A DNA stretch of 64,000 nucleotides from Burkholderia sp. MS389 (GCF_016899425.1 NZ_CP045996.1:248001-312000), one strand, 5' to 3'; positions 43,321 through 52,449 are shown, numbered from the stretch's first letter. Made by a program: numbers and translations. The notes: generated from the sequence alone by a model not told the origin.

Positions 43321-44418
43321 ATGCGCGACCCAGCGACGATCAAGCCGATGACCATTCACAACCGATCGAATCCGCGCGCGCACGCTGCACGTTGCGCAAG
43401 CGGCAAGCGGAGCACGTACCTGTTATCCGTCGCGGCGGCCGTGTTGCTGACGCTGCTGCCGCACGTCACGCATGCGGCCGGTTTCGACTGCGCGAAGGCC
43501 GCGTCGCCGACCGAGAAAAGGATCTGTGCGGACACCACACTATCGAAGCTCGACGGCGATTTGTCGACGGCGTGGAAGCGGGCGCTCGCGAAGGGCGGCG
43601 ATACGGCCGCGCTGAAGGCCGCGCAATTGAAGTGGCTCAAGCAACGCGACCAGTGCGGCAGCGATGCGTCGTGCCTGGGCGACCGCTACCGCGAACGGCT
43701 CGCGAGCCTGAATGGCATGCCGCTGGCCGCCGATCGCTGGCAGCAGACGTGGTATCTCGACAGCGACAACCCATCGTTCGGCGGTGTGCTGACGTTTACC
43801 GGCACGGTGCCGCGCCTGCATTTCGAGCTGAGCGCCAACAACGGCGCCCATGATGGCGGGCTCGACGGCAACATCGTGCTGCACGGTGACAGCGGAACCT
43901 ATCGCCGGGACAAATGCCGGCTTGACTTCGACCGGAAGGGCGGACGCATCCGCGTCACGCAGCAGGGTGCCGATGTCGATTGCGACGCAGGTATGGGCGT
44001 CATGTACGCAGGCAACTACGTGACCGCCGCGCAGTCGCAGTCAAAGCCGCCGGCCGACCTGCTGAGCCTCAAGGTCGTCGCGGACGCACAGCAGAACGCG
44101 GCCGCGCACAAACTGCTCGGCGCCGACTATCAGACGCTCGTCGACGTGGTCAATCTCAGCGCCGACGAGAAGGACCTCGATGGCCTCAACGCACACGTGA
44201 CGTCGTACTGGGTGCGCGGCATCGCGACGACGAACGCGGCGATCGTGATGCGCCGCGGCACCGATCTGTGGATCGGGCTGCTCGTGTTCGATGCGAAGAA
44301 CAACGTCCGGATGCGTTACTACTCGAACGTGCCCGCGTGGAAGAAAACGGTGCCGAAGACGATCAACGCGTGGCACGACAATCTCGACAAGACGCTGCCG
44401 ATCGACGTGATGCAGTAA
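43321..44418 (+). CDS. Secreted LprI-domain protein (lysozyme-inhibitor-like N terminus)
   Basis: A protein of up to 365 residues. A basic N terminus and hydrophobic stretch (TYLLSVAAAVLLTLLPHVTHA) form a signal peptide. The mature N terminus, GFDCAKAASPTEKRICADTTLSKLDGDLSTAWKRALAKGGDTAALKAAQLKWLKQRDQC, is an LprI-type domain with paired cysteines. The remaining 230 residues are beta-rich and not assigned. Starts at 43321 or 43348 are both weak. It is convergent with the LacI gene. Function in cell-envelope defence is only suggested by the domain name. Confidence 0.78.
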   Translation: MRDPATIKPMTIHNRSNPRAHAARCASGKRSTYLLSVAAAVLLTLLPHVTHAAGFDCAKAASPTEKRICADTTLSKLDGDLSTAWKRALAKGGDTAALKAAQLKWLKQRDQCGSDASCLGDRYRERLASLNGMPLAADRWQQTWYLDSDNPSFGGVLTFTGTVPRLHFELSANNGAHDGGLDGNIVLHGDSGTYRRDKCRLDFDRKGGRIRVTQQGADVDCDAGMGVMYAGNYVTAAQSQSKPPADLLSLKVVADAQQNAAAHKLLGADYQTLVDVVNLSADEKDLDGLNAHVTSYWVRGIATTNAAIVMRRGTDLWIGLLVFDAKNNVRMRYYSNVPAWKKTVPKTINAWHDNLDKTLPIDVMQ

Positions 44419-44434
44419 GCAGGGCGCTGCCCCG

Positions 44435-45502
44435 CTACGTCTTGTTCTTCCGCGCCGCGCGCGCCTGCGGCGGCGCCGCCGATTCCCGTATGCGCAACTC
44501 GGGCTGGACCGCATGGCCGGACCCCGTGGCGCCGTTTTCGAGCGCGTCGAGCAACGCATGCGCGGCTTGACGCCCGATCGCGTCGGTGTCGACCCACATC
44601 GTCGTCAGCGGCGGCTGGATCTCGCGCGCGAGCGCGATGTCGTCGAACCCGGTGATCGACAACTGCGCGGGCACGTCGATGCCGAGCGCCTGCGCTTCGA
44701 GCAGCGCGCCTAGCGCGAGCGCGTCGTTGCCGCAGATCACGGCGGTCGGCCGCGTCGCCGCGTCGCTGCTGGCGATCGCGCGCAGGCTCGCGCGCCCGAA
44801 CGCGATCGTGGCCGCGCCTTCGTGCTGATGCACGGGGCGCACCGCGAGCCCGTGCGCGGCCAGCGTGTCGTGAATGCCGCGCAGTCGGGCCTGCACGCGG
44901 TCGTTGTCTGTCGACGGCTGCATGATGATCGCGAAATCGCGATGACCGAGATCGAGCAGGTGCGTGGTGAGCCGCGCGAACGCCGCGCGGTTGTCGAAGC
45001 CGATGCAGCAGTGCGGGCTGTCGTCGCGGTACGCATACGTGACGACGTACGGCACGCGATGCATCGCAAGGAGTTCGAACAGTTCCGGCGGATACGCTTC
45101 GCCGACCAGCGACACCGCTTCGACGCCGCGCGACAGCATCGCGCGCACCTGCGCGAGCGCCTGCGCGGGGTCGTAGTTCGAGCAGCCGAGGAACAGCGTG
45201 ATGCCGTGCTCGGCCATGACCGTCTGCATGCCGGCGACCTGCGACGCAAACACCTGATCGTCAAGGGTCGGAATGATCGCGCCCGTGATGTGGGTGCGCG
45301 TGGACGCGAGCGCGCGGCCGGCCGCATTCGGGATCCAGTTCAGCGCGAGCGCCGCGTCGCGCACGCGCTGCTGCACGTCGGCCGACACCTTGCCGGGATC
45401 GTTGTACACGCGCGAGACGGTCGCGGTCGACACGCCGGCCAGCTTCGCGACGTCGCCGAGCACCGAGCGGCCGCTGCCGCGGCGTGCGCGGGGCGTGCTC
45501 AT
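44435..45502 (-). CDS. LacI-family repressor
   Basis: A 355-residue LacI/GalR regulator. VLGDVAKLAGVSTATVSRVYNDPGKVSADVQQRVRDAALALNWIPNAAGRALAS (residues about 14-67) is the HTH with hinge helix, followed by a sugar-binding domain (ITGAIIPTLDDQVFASQVAGMQ, PTAVICGNDALALGALLEAQALGIDVP, LSITGFDDIALAREIQPPLTTM). GCGGAGGCAACCG precedes the ATG. It is divergent from the PfkB kinase/MFS/DapA operon, whose leader contains LacI-type palindromes. Confidence 0.9.
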   Translation of the reverse strand: MSTPRARRGSGRSVLGDVAKLAGVSTATVSRVYNDPGKVSADVQQRVRDAALALNWIPNAAGRALASTRTHITGAIIPTLDDQVFASQVAGMQTVMAEHGITLFLGCSNYDPAQALAQVRAMLSRGVEAVSLVGEAYPPELFELLAMHRVPYVVTYAYRDDSPHCCIGFDNRAAFARLTTHLLDLGHRDFAIIMQPSTDNDRVQARLRGIHDTLAAHGLAVRPVHQHEGAATIAFGRASLRAIASSDAATRPTAVICGNDALALGALLEAQALGIDVPAQLSITGFDDIALAREIQPPLTTMWVDTDAIGRQAAHALLDALENGATGSGHAVQPELRIRESAAPPQARAARKNKT

Positions 45503-45621
45503 CGGTTGCCTCCGCACGTGGCGACCGTGCCGCTGCCGTGTGCCGTCAGAAGCGTCATTGGCGTCATTGTTTACCCTCGATTCATGATGGCCCGCTTGCA
45601 TTCTCGATCGAGCCTGCCAGA

Positions 45622-45637
45622 ATGTAAGCGCTATCTT
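45622..45637. promoter_or_regulatory. Candidate LacI-type operator O2
   Basis: ATGTAAGCGCTATCTT, an imperfect operator with the central AGCGCT and the same left half (ATGTAAGC) as the perfect site at 45731. It lies 120 bases before the lacI start and could allow a looped complex with O1. Confidence 0.5.
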
Positions 45638-45730
45638 GCTGCTGATTCCCTATTATGTCAGACACTTTTCCAATCCGTATGGCGAAATTTTCCGAGACGA
45701 CGGCCTTTTCAGTCATTTTGTCGGTCTCAA

Positions 45731-45746
45731 ATGTAAGCGGTTACAT
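45731..45746. promoter_or_regulatory. LacI-type operator O1
   Basis: ATGTAA-GCGG-TTACAT is a perfect inverted repeat six bases before the kinase ATG. It resembles operators of LacI/GalR proteins and would block the start of the operon. Confidence 0.72.
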
Positions 45747-45752
45747 CAAGCA

Positions 45753-46679
45753 ATGAACGGCATCCCGTCACCGCGTATCGCCGTCGTCGGCAGCGTCAAC
45801 ATCGATCTCGTCACGCGCGCGCCGCGCCTGCCGGTGCCGGGCGAGACGCTGCTCGGCACGACGTTCGAGACCGTTCACGGCGGCAAGGGCGCGAACCAGG
45901 CGGTGGCGGCCGCGCGCCTCGGCGCGTCGGTCGCGATGATCGGCTGCGTCGGCGACGACGCGTTCGGTGCGCGCCTGCACGCCGCGCTGGCGGCGGAGCG
46001 CATCGACGTGACGCACCTGCACCGGATCGGCGGCACGGCGACCGGCGTCGCGACGATCACGGTCGACGACGGCGGTGCGAACAGCATCGTCGTCGTGCCG
46101 GGCGCGAACGCGTGCGTCGATGCCGACCGGATCGACGCGGCGCGCGACGCGATCGCCGAGGCCGCGCTGCTCGTGTGCCAGCTCGAAGTGCCGGTCGCCA
46201 CCGTGGCGCGCGCGATTGCCAGCGCCAGCGCGCACCACACGCCGGTGTTGCTCAATCCCGCGCCCGCGCAGCCGCTCTTCGATGCATTGCTGGCGCGGGT
46301 CGACTATCTCGTCGTCAATGAAACCGAAGCCGAGTCGCTGACCGGCATCGCCGTCGGGGACGACGTGTCGGCCGCGCGCGCCGCCGAGGCGCTGTGCGCG
46401 AAGGGCGCCGGCAACGTGCTGGTCACGCTCGGCGCGCGCGGCGTCTGCTGGCGCGGCAGCGCAGGCAGCGGCCATCATCGTGCGATCGCGGTGGCGGCCG
46501 TCGATACGACCGCGGCCGGCGACACGTTCGTCGGCGGGTTTGCAGCCGCGCGGGCCGGCGGCGCGTCGATGGACGACGCAATCGGCTTCGGCCAGCGGGC
46601 GGCCGCGATCAGCGTCACGCGCCACGGCGCGCAGACGTCGATCCCGACGCGCGACGAGGTCATACGGTCGGACACCTGA
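45753..46679 (+). CDS. PfkB-family sugar kinase (ribokinase-like)
   Basis: A 308-residue ribokinase-family kinase. AVVGSVNIDLVTRAPRLPVPGETLLGT and the glycine pair in HGGKGANQAVAAARLGA are substrate-side signatures, and DTTAAGDTFVGGFAAARA is the anion-hole/catalytic-base motif. Ribose is the default guess; the downstream sugar-acid MFS and DapA-like aldolase make a sugar or deoxy-sugar acid as likely. It is the first gene of the LacI-controlled operon. Confidence 0.85.
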   Translation: MNGIPSPRIAVVGSVNIDLVTRAPRLPVPGETLLGTTFETVHGGKGANQAVAAARLGASVAMIGCVGDDAFGARLHAALAAERIDVTHLHRIGGTATGVATITVDDGGANSIVVVPGANACVDADRIDAARDAIAEAALLVCQLEVPVATVARAIASASAHHTPVLLNPAPAQPLFDALLARVDYLVVNETEAESLTGIAVGDDVSAARAAEALCAKGAGNVLVTLGARGVCWRGSAGSGHHRAIAVAAVDTTAAGDTFVGGFAAARAGGASMDDAIGFGQRAAAISVTRHGAQTSIPTRDEVIRSDT

Positions 46680-46739
46680 ATTCCGCATGCGACGGAACGG
46701 CCGAACCCGGCCCCTATCAGTGACATGGAGACAATCGAC

Positions 46740-48059
46740 ATGAACGACAACCCATCTGTTCCGCACGCGCCGCCCCGGATCCGGCGCGGTCAACGCATCG
46801 CGCTCGCGCTGTTGATGGCGAGCGGGATCGTCAACTATCTCGATCGCGGCACGCTGGCCGTCGCAAGTTCGGCGATCCGCGGCGATCTCGGCTTGTCGCT
46901 CGCGCAGATGGGGCTGCTGCTGTCGGCCTTCTCATGGAGCTATGCGCTGTGCCAGTTTCCGGTCGGCGGGCTGGTCGACCGCATCGGCCCGCGCCGGCTG
47001 CTCGGCATCGGGCTGATCGTCTGGTCGTTCGCGCAGGCGTCGGGCGGCCTCGTGTCCACGTTCGGGTGGTTCATCGTCGCGCGCATCGTGCTCGGCATCG
47101 GCGAGGCGCCGCAATTCCCGTCGGCAGCGCGCGTGGTGAGCAACTGGTTTCCGCTGCGGGCGCGCGGCACGCCGACCGGCATTTTCAATGCCGCGTCGCC
47201 GCTCGGTACCGCGCTTGCGCCGCTGCTGCTGTCGGTTCTCGTGGCCTCGTTCCATTGGCGCTGGGCGTTCGTCGTGACCGGGGCGCTCGGTCTCGTCGTC
47301 GCCGTCGTGTGGTTCGCGCTGTATCGCGATCCGGTGCGCGCGCAACTATCTACCGCCGAGCGCAATTATCTCGATGCCGATGCGCAAAGCGTCGCCGCCG
47401 CGCCGAAACTGACCTTCGTCGAATGGCGCAGCCTGTTCTCGCACGGCACGACCTGGGGGATGCTGATCGGCTTCTTCGGCTCCGTGTACCTGAACTGGGT
47501 GTACCTCACCTGGCTGCCGGGCTACCTGACGATGGAGCGGCACATGAGCCTGATTCGTACCGGATTCGCCGCATCGGTGCCGTTCCTGTGCGGGTTCGTC
47601 GGTTCGCTCGTCGCCGGCTGGCTGTCGGATTTCGTCACGCGCCGCAGCCGGTCGCCGGTCGTGAGCCGGCGCAACGCGGTGGTGGCCGCGATGCTCGGAA
47701 TGGTCGCGTTCACGATTCCGGCCGCGCTCGTGCAGAGCAATACGGTTGCGCTCGCATGCATTTCGGTCGTGATCTTTCTCGCGAACGCGGCGTCGGCGTG
47801 CTCGTGGGCGCTCGCGACGGCGGCCGCACCGCCGAGCCGCATCGCGTCGCTCGGCGCAATCCAGAATTTCGGCGGCTTCATCGGCGGTGCGCTGGCGCCG
47901 ATCCTGACCGGCATCATCGCGCAGAAGTGGTCGTTCGTGCCCGCGCTGCTCACCGCGGCGGCGATCGCGTTCGCCGGCGCGATGGCCTATCTGCTGCTCG
48001 TGCGCAAGCCGATTCCCGAACAGGCCGCGAACGCCGCGCCCGGACCGTTGCCGGCGTGA
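46740..48059 (+). CDS. MFS transporter, ACS family (sugar-acid type)
   Basis: A 439-residue major-facilitator protein with 12 helices, of the anion:cation symporter group that moves hexuronates, glucarate or galactonate. Signatures are ASGIVNYLDRGTLAVASSAIRGDLGLS in helix 1, VDRIGPRRLLGIGLIVWSFAQASGG and GIGEAPQFPSAARVVSNWFPLRARGTPTGIFNAASPLG. GGAGAC precedes MNDNPSVPHAPP at good spacing. It lies 60 bases after the kinase and 43 before the aldolase. Confidence 0.88.
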   Translation: MNDNPSVPHAPPRIRRGQRIALALLMASGIVNYLDRGTLAVASSAIRGDLGLSLAQMGLLLSAFSWSYALCQFPVGGLVDRIGPRRLLGIGLIVWSFAQASGGLVSTFGWFIVARIVLGIGEAPQFPSAARVVSNWFPLRARGTPTGIFNAASPLGTALAPLLLSVLVASFHWRWAFVVTGALGLVVAVVWFALYRDPVRAQLSTAERNYLDADAQSVAAAPKLTFVEWRSLFSHGTTWGMLIGFFGSVYLNWVYLTWLPGYLTMERHMSLIRTGFAASVPFLCGFVGSLVAGWLSDFVTRRSRSPVVSRRNAVVAAMLGMVAFTIPAALVQSNTVALACISVVIFLANAASACSWALATAAAPPSRIASLGAIQNFGGFIGGALAPILTGIIAQKWSFVPALLTAAAIAFAGAMAYLLLVRKPIPEQAANAAPGPLPA

Positions 48060-48102
48060 TCGTGCAGCCTGCATTCGCATTCACTGAAGGAAGGAGAAAC
48101 CG

Positions 48103-49050
48103 ATGCAACATCCGCAGCAATCGAACGTGACCATCGAGGGGATCGTGCCGGTGATGCTGACGCCGTTCGACGACGCCGGCGCGATCGACTACGCCGGGCT
48201 CGAGCGGCTCATCGAATGGTATCTGGCGCACGGCTCGGATGCGTTGTTCGCGGTCGCGCAATCGAGCGAGATGCAGTTCCTGAGCCTGGCCGAACGCGCG
48301 GCGCTCGCGCGCTTCGTGGTCGAGCGCGTGGCCGGGCGCGTGCCGGTCGTCGCGTCGGGCCACATCAGCGACGATCTCGACGCGCAGGTCGCCGAACTGT
48401 GCGCGGCGGCCGAATCGGGCGCGCAGGGCGTCGTGCTCGTGACCAACCGGCTCGATCCGCAACGCAAGGGCAGCGCCGCGTTGCTCGACCATCTGCACCG
48501 GTTGCTCGCGCGACTGCCGTCGGATCTCCCGCTCGGCCTGTACGAATGTCCGGCGCCTTACCGGCGGCTTCTGTCGGATGACGAACTGCGCGCGTGCATC
48601 GACACGGGTCGGTTCGTGATGCTGAAGGACGTGAGCTGCGATCTCGCGACGGTGAAGCGGCGCGTCGCGCTTGCCGAGGGATCGCCGCTGAAGATCCTGA
48701 ACGCGAACGCCGCGATCGCGTGGGACGCGATGAAGGCCGGCTCCGCCGGTTTCAACGGCGTGTTCACGAACTTCCATCCCGATCTCTACCGGTGGTTGCG
48801 CACGCAAGGCGAGTCGAATCCGGCGCTCGCCGACGAACTGTCGACGTTCCTCGTCGTCTCGGCGGTCTCGGAGGCGTTGGGCTACCCGGCGCTCGCGAAG
48901 CTGTATCACCAGCGGATCGGCACGTTCGGGTCGATCAAGTGCCGGGCGATCGACTACGACGTGCGCGAACGCTTCTGGGCGCTCGACGCGGTGCTCGACA
49001 AGATCGTCGCCGGTACCGAACATTTCCGCCGGCGGATCGCTGCGTTGTAA
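48103..49050 (+). CDS. DapA-family Schiff-base aldolase/dehydratase
   Basis: A 315-residue (alpha/beta)8 lyase of the dihydrodipicolinate synthase/N-acetylneuraminate lyase family. GIVPVMLTPFDDAGAIDYAGLERLIEWYLAHGSDALFAVAQSSEM is the N-terminal core, LYECPAPYRRLL holds the tyrosine, and FVMLKDVSCD the Schiff-base lysine. The usual G-T-T/S-G motif is replaced by VAQSSE, so it is not a housekeeping DapA; a keto-acid sugar aldolase or dehydratase is likely. Last gene of the operon. Confidence 0.85.
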   Translation: MQHPQQSNVTIEGIVPVMLTPFDDAGAIDYAGLERLIEWYLAHGSDALFAVAQSSEMQFLSLAERAALARFVVERVAGRVPVVASGHISDDLDAQVAELCAAAESGAQGVVLVTNRLDPQRKGSAALLDHLHRLLARLPSDLPLGLYECPAPYRRLLSDDELRACIDTGRFVMLKDVSCDLATVKRRVALAEGSPLKILNANAAIAWDAMKAGSAGFNGVFTNFHPDLYRWLRTQGESNPALADELSTFLVVSAVSEALGYPALAKLYHQRIGTFGSIKCRAIDYDVRERFWALDAVLDKIVAGTEHFRRRIAAL

Positions 49051-49679
49051 CGGAGGACGCGTGTCACGCCAGTGGCGTGGCACGCGATCGCATCGCGTGC
49101 TGAGCACGTGGCCGGCACGCTCGTTGCCTGCTGGAACGATCCGTCTTGCACGATGCGTCGCAATCGCGGCGCCATCCAAACATCGCGATTCCCATCACGC
49201 CGGTGGCGGCAACGCGTACCGTCATACCGCTGCGCCGCCGTACCGCCGGCTGTCATTCGACGGCCATTCACCCCATCACGAACGCGAACCGCCCGCGATC
49301 CGCGAGCGCGGTGTCGACTATCAACTGATTCCGTAACGTAAAGAAGCTTCAACTTGCTGACAGACGGAGGCGGCGGTTTGCATGGCCAGCAGACGCCGCG
49401 TGACGGATCGATCTTCGTGGATTGTCCACTAATTCGAGACAGCGAATCATGTTTTGGCATATTGATGATTTCAGGCGTGACAGTAGACTGCACCCGTGCT
49501 TCGCCAGAACCGGTCCGGAGCGCGCCGCCTGCCGCGGCGCCACCGGACGGATTCTTCGGTGGCAGACCAGATGGCTTGCCGTCCGATTGCGCGAAGAGCG
49601 ATCCGTTGCCGCGATCGCGCGCCGATTCGGCGCGCAGCGGCACCGGACGCATCAAACCGTCAATTCAAGGGTGATTGCT
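49051..49679. other. Long intergenic region between aldolase and doxX genes
   Basis: About 630 bases without a supported gene. A near-perfect ten-base hairpin (49061-49083, one mismatch) follows the aldolase stop and may end that transcript. The region 49430-49480 is AT-rich and could hold the doxX promoter. No repeats or RNA genes recognised. Confidence 0.45.
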
Positions 49680-50093
49680 ATGCGTTACGTTTCGCTGGAG
49701 TCGAAGAAGGACGAGCTGCTGCTGGCCGCTCGCGTGCTGATGATGATCCTGTTCGTGCTGTTCGGCTGGCAGAAGCTGACCGGTTTCTCGGGCACGGTCG
49801 CGTACATGGCGTCGACCGGCAACCCGGCGCCCGAGCTGGCGGCCGCGATCGCGGTGGCGGTCGAGCTGGTGGGCGGCGTGCTGATCGCGATCGGCTTCTA
49901 TACGCGTCCGCTCGCGCTGGCGTTCGCCGCCTATACGCTCGCGACCGCGCTGATCGGCCATCGCTACTGGGCGCTGCAGGGAATGGAGCAGTACATGGCG
50001 ATGATCAACTTCTACAAGAACGTGAGCATCGTCGGCGGGCTGCTATTGCTCGCGTTGAGCGGGCCGGGGCGGTATTCGGTCGACCGGAAGTAA
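49680..50093 (+). CDS. DoxX-family membrane protein
   Basis: A 137-residue protein with four membrane helices: LLLAARVLMMILFVLFGWQKLTGFSGTVAYM, PAPELAAAIAVAVELVGGVLIAIGFYTRPLALAFAAYTLATALIGHRYW and a C-terminal helix. It matches the DoxX family, often linked with thiol or oxidative stress. An AAGGGTGATTGCT sequence lies before the ATG. It is a single-gene transcript closed by a terminator. Confidence 0.88.
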   Translation: MRYVSLESKKDELLLAARVLMMILFVLFGWQKLTGFSGTVAYMASTGNPAPELAAAIAVAVELVGGVLIAIGFYTRPLALAFAAYTLATALIGHRYWALQGMEQYMAMINFYKNVSIVGGLLLLALSGPGRYSVDRK

Positions 50094-50125
50094 CGCAGGG
50101 CGACGTTTCCGTTCGGTATCGGGAG

Positions 50126-50153
50126 CCCGGCGCGCGCGAGCGCGCCGGGTTTT
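50126..50153 (+). terminator. Terminator of doxX
   Basis: CCCGGCGCGC-GCGA-GCGCGCCGGG, a perfect ten-base stem with a GCGA loop followed by TTTT, 33 bases after the stop. Confidence 0.93.
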
Positions 50154-50291
50154 GCCTTTTCGGGCGACGGAGAGATCGGTGCACATGTTCGCGACCGGAT
50201 GCGAGCCAGTAGATCGAAGCGTTGCGCGGCGATCGTTCCTGCGATTCAATAGGCTCGATAATCCATTCGTTTCCCGTGATTGATCGCACCG

Positions 50292-51257
50292 ATGCCAAAC
50301 CCCTCTCCGTCGACCCTGCACAAAACCATCCTCCTCATCGGCGCCTCCGGCCTGCTCGGCCGCGCGGTTGCGGCCTCCCTGGCTCGCGAATCGTCGCTGA
50401 CGCTGCTGGCAACCATCCGGAACCCGCAAACCGCCGGCGCGAAACTGCTCGCGTTGCCGCCGGAAAACGTCGCCGAGCTCGACGTTCTCGATCAGCCGTC
50501 CCTAGAACGCGTTTTCGAAACTCACCGACCGGCAGCGGTGATTCTCTGCGCCGCCGAACGCCGCCCCGACGTCTGCGAACGCGATCCGGCCGCCGCCCGC
50601 GCCATCAACGTCACCGCACCGGCCCGCGTCGGCGCGCTTGCCGCGCGATACGGCGCATGGACGCTCGGCATCTCGACCGACTACGTCTTCGACGGCAAGG
50701 CAGCCCCCTACGGCGAGGACGCCGCCCCGAACCCGCTGAACATCTACGGCCGCACCAAACTGGAAGGCGAGGCCGCGCTGCTGGCCGCCTCGCCGCTGTC
50801 GTGCGTGCTGCGCCTGCCGCTGCTCTTCGGCCCGATCGCCGACTGGAGCGAATCGGCCGTCACGAGCCTCGTGCCGGCCGTCGTCGCGTCGGCGCGGCCG
50901 GGCGCCGACGCGGTCGGCATGGACGCATGGGCGATCCGTTACCCGACCTACACGCCCGACGTTGCGCAGGTCATCCGCGACCTGACGCTGCGCCATCTCG
51001 CGGGTGAATCCGTCACGGGCATTCGCCATTGGTCGAGCGAGGAGCCGATGACGAAGTACGACATCGCGCAGCGTATCGCGGCCGCGCTCGGCATCGACGC
51101 GTCGCTCGCGCCGATCGCCCAGCCGACCGACGCGACGCCGCGCCCGTACGACTGCCATCTGGATGCCGCGCGCGTGCGCGCGCTCGGGATCGATTACGCG
51201 ACGCCGTTCGATACTGCGTTGCGGTCCGTGCTGCGCGATGCGCCGCAGGCGCGGTAG
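50292..51257 (+). CDS. RmlD-like NAD(P)-dependent reductase (SDR extended family)
   Basis: A 321-residue protein related to dTDP-4-dehydrorhamnose reductase. TILLIGASGLLGRAVAASLA is the dinucleotide loop, LGISTDYVFDGKAAPYGEDAAPNPLNIYGRTKLEGE contains the catalytic YxxxK, and LRLPLLFGPIADW follows. It is also close to the beta subunit of eukaryotic methionine adenosyltransferase. No other rhamnose genes are nearby, so the substrate is open. The ATG at 50292 is chosen over an upstream TTG. Confidence 0.83.
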   Translation: MPNPSPSTLHKTILLIGASGLLGRAVAASLARESSLTLLATIRNPQTAGAKLLALPPENVAELDVLDQPSLERVFETHRPAAVILCAAERRPDVCERDPAAARAINVTAPARVGALAARYGAWTLGISTDYVFDGKAAPYGEDAAPNPLNIYGRTKLEGEAALLAASPLSCVLRLPLLFGPIADWSESAVTSLVPAVVASARPGADAVGMDAWAIRYPTYTPDVAQVIRDLTLRHLAGESVTGIRHWSSEEPMTKYDIAQRIAAALGIDASLAPIAQPTDATPRPYDCHLDAARVRALGIDYATPFDTALRSVLRDAPQAR

Positions 51258-51588
51258 GGTCGGCGTCCTTCACGGCTCACGATACCTCGCCGACATCCAC
51301 TCGCCGATCCTCAGACGTGTTTCACGGTCGAGCGCAGCGGCGATCGAATTCAAAATTTGTCTAGTCATCCTTGAGATTCGATCAGTCGAATTGCACCAAA
51401 CATGTGCCGGATTTCCCCGCAACGATGCACGCTAGACCCTTGAAATTAGGGGATTTCCCGCGTTTCCGCGGTTTTTATTGACCACGGCTTGCTTCGCTGT
51501 TTTTCTTCTTGCATGCTTGTATAGACAAATTCCTGAGGCGGCTTGCTGCACCGAAGGGATGGCGAACCTCAACGCAAGGAGAAATCTC
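51258..51588. other. Promoter region of the ABC/ammonia-lyase operon
   Basis: About 330 bases. The region is distinctly AT-rich for the window (51340-51370 and 51470-51530). It contains the HutC-like palindrome at 51517-51528 and, at 51357-51368, a related half site TTGTCTAGTCAT. Nothing coding is apparent. Confidence 0.55.
51517..51528. promoter_or_regulatory. HutC-like operator upstream of the transporter/lyase operon
   Basis: TTGT-ATAG-ACAA, closely resembling the TTGTATATACAA-type site bound by HutC/GntR repressors. A possible -10 element TATAGA lies inside it. It is 61 bases before the GTG start of the binding protein. The GntR gene at the end of the operon is the expected repressor. 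Confidence 0.55.
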
Positions 51589-52449
51589 GTGAACGGCAAG
51601 CGCATCAAGTGGGCAATCAGGACGATCGGCGTCATCGCGGCTGCGGCGGCCACTCTGGCGGCACCGGTACAGGCCAAGGAATGGAAGACGGTGACGGTCG
51701 CGCTCGAAGGCGGCTACGCGCCGTGGAACCTCACGCTGCCGGGCGGCAAGCTCGGCGGTTTCGAACCGGAACTGCTCGCCAACGTGTGCGAGCGGATCAA
51801 GGTGCAGTGCAACATGGTCGCGCAGGACTGGGACGGGATGATCCCCGGCCTGCAGGCCGGCAAGTTCGATATCCTGATGGATGCGATTTCCATCACGCCG
51901 GAGCGCGAAAAGATCCTGCTGTTCTCGCGTCCGTATGCGGCGACGCCGGCGACGTTCGCCGTCACCGATACGAAGATCCTGCCGAAGGCCGCGCCCGGCG
52001 CGCCGATCGTCAAGCTGACGGGCGACGCCAACGCGGACAAGCCGACCGTCGACACGCTGCGCAAGCAGCTGAAGGGCAAGACGATCGGTATCCAGTCGGG
52101 CACCGTCTACACGAAATTCATCAACGACAGCTTCAAGGACATCGCGTCGATCCGCGTGTACAAGACGTCGCCCGAACGCGATCTCGATCTGGTCGCGGGG
52201 CGCATCGATGCATCGTTCGACGACGTCACGTACTACGCGGCGAACAACGCGAAGAAGGACAACGCATCGATCGTGCTCGCGGGGCCGAAGCTCGGCGGCC
52301 CGATCTGGGGGCCGGGCGAGGGGCTCGCGTTTCGCAAGCAGGATGCCGACCTGAAGACGAAGTTCGATACGGCGATCGCCGCGGCGCTCGCGGACGGCAC
52401 CGTGAAGAAGCTCGCCGACAAGTGGTTCAAGACCGACGTCACGCCGTAA
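51589..52449 (+). CDS. Polar amino-acid ABC transporter binding protein
   Basis: A 286-residue family 3 periplasmic binding protein. A signal peptide (KWAIRTIGVIAAAAATLAAPVQA) precedes KTVTVALEGGYAPWNLTLPGGKLGGFEPELLANVC, the ligand-pocket start, and DWDGMIPGLQAGKFDILMDAISITPEREKILLFSRPY. It starts with GTG, seven bases after a perfect AAGGAG; an ATG 30 bases upstream has a weaker site. The fold binds arginine, histidine, octopine or betaine-like ligands. The operon with an ammonia-lyase homologue suggests a histidine-derived ligand such as ergothioneine. Confidence 0.9.
   Translation: MNGKRIKWAIRTIGVIAAAAATLAAPVQAKEWKTVTVALEGGYAPWNLTLPGGKLGGFEPELLANVCERIKVQCNMVAQDWDGMIPGLQAGKFDILMDAISITPEREKILLFSRPYAATPATFAVTDTKILPKAAPGAPIVKLTGDANADKPTVDTLRKQLKGKTIGIQSGTVYTKFINDSFKDIASIRVYKTSPERDLDLVAGRIDASFDDVTYYAANNAKKDNASIVLAGPKLGGPIWGPGEGLAFRKQDADLKTKFDTAIAAALADGTVKKLADKWFKTDVTP

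Noticed and set aside
22788..49458. Identical 14-mer AATCATGTTTTGGC at 22788-22801 and 49445-49458
   Set aside because: Only the first copy is part of a palindrome, the second lacks the left arm, and a few 14-base matches are expected by chance in 64 kb.
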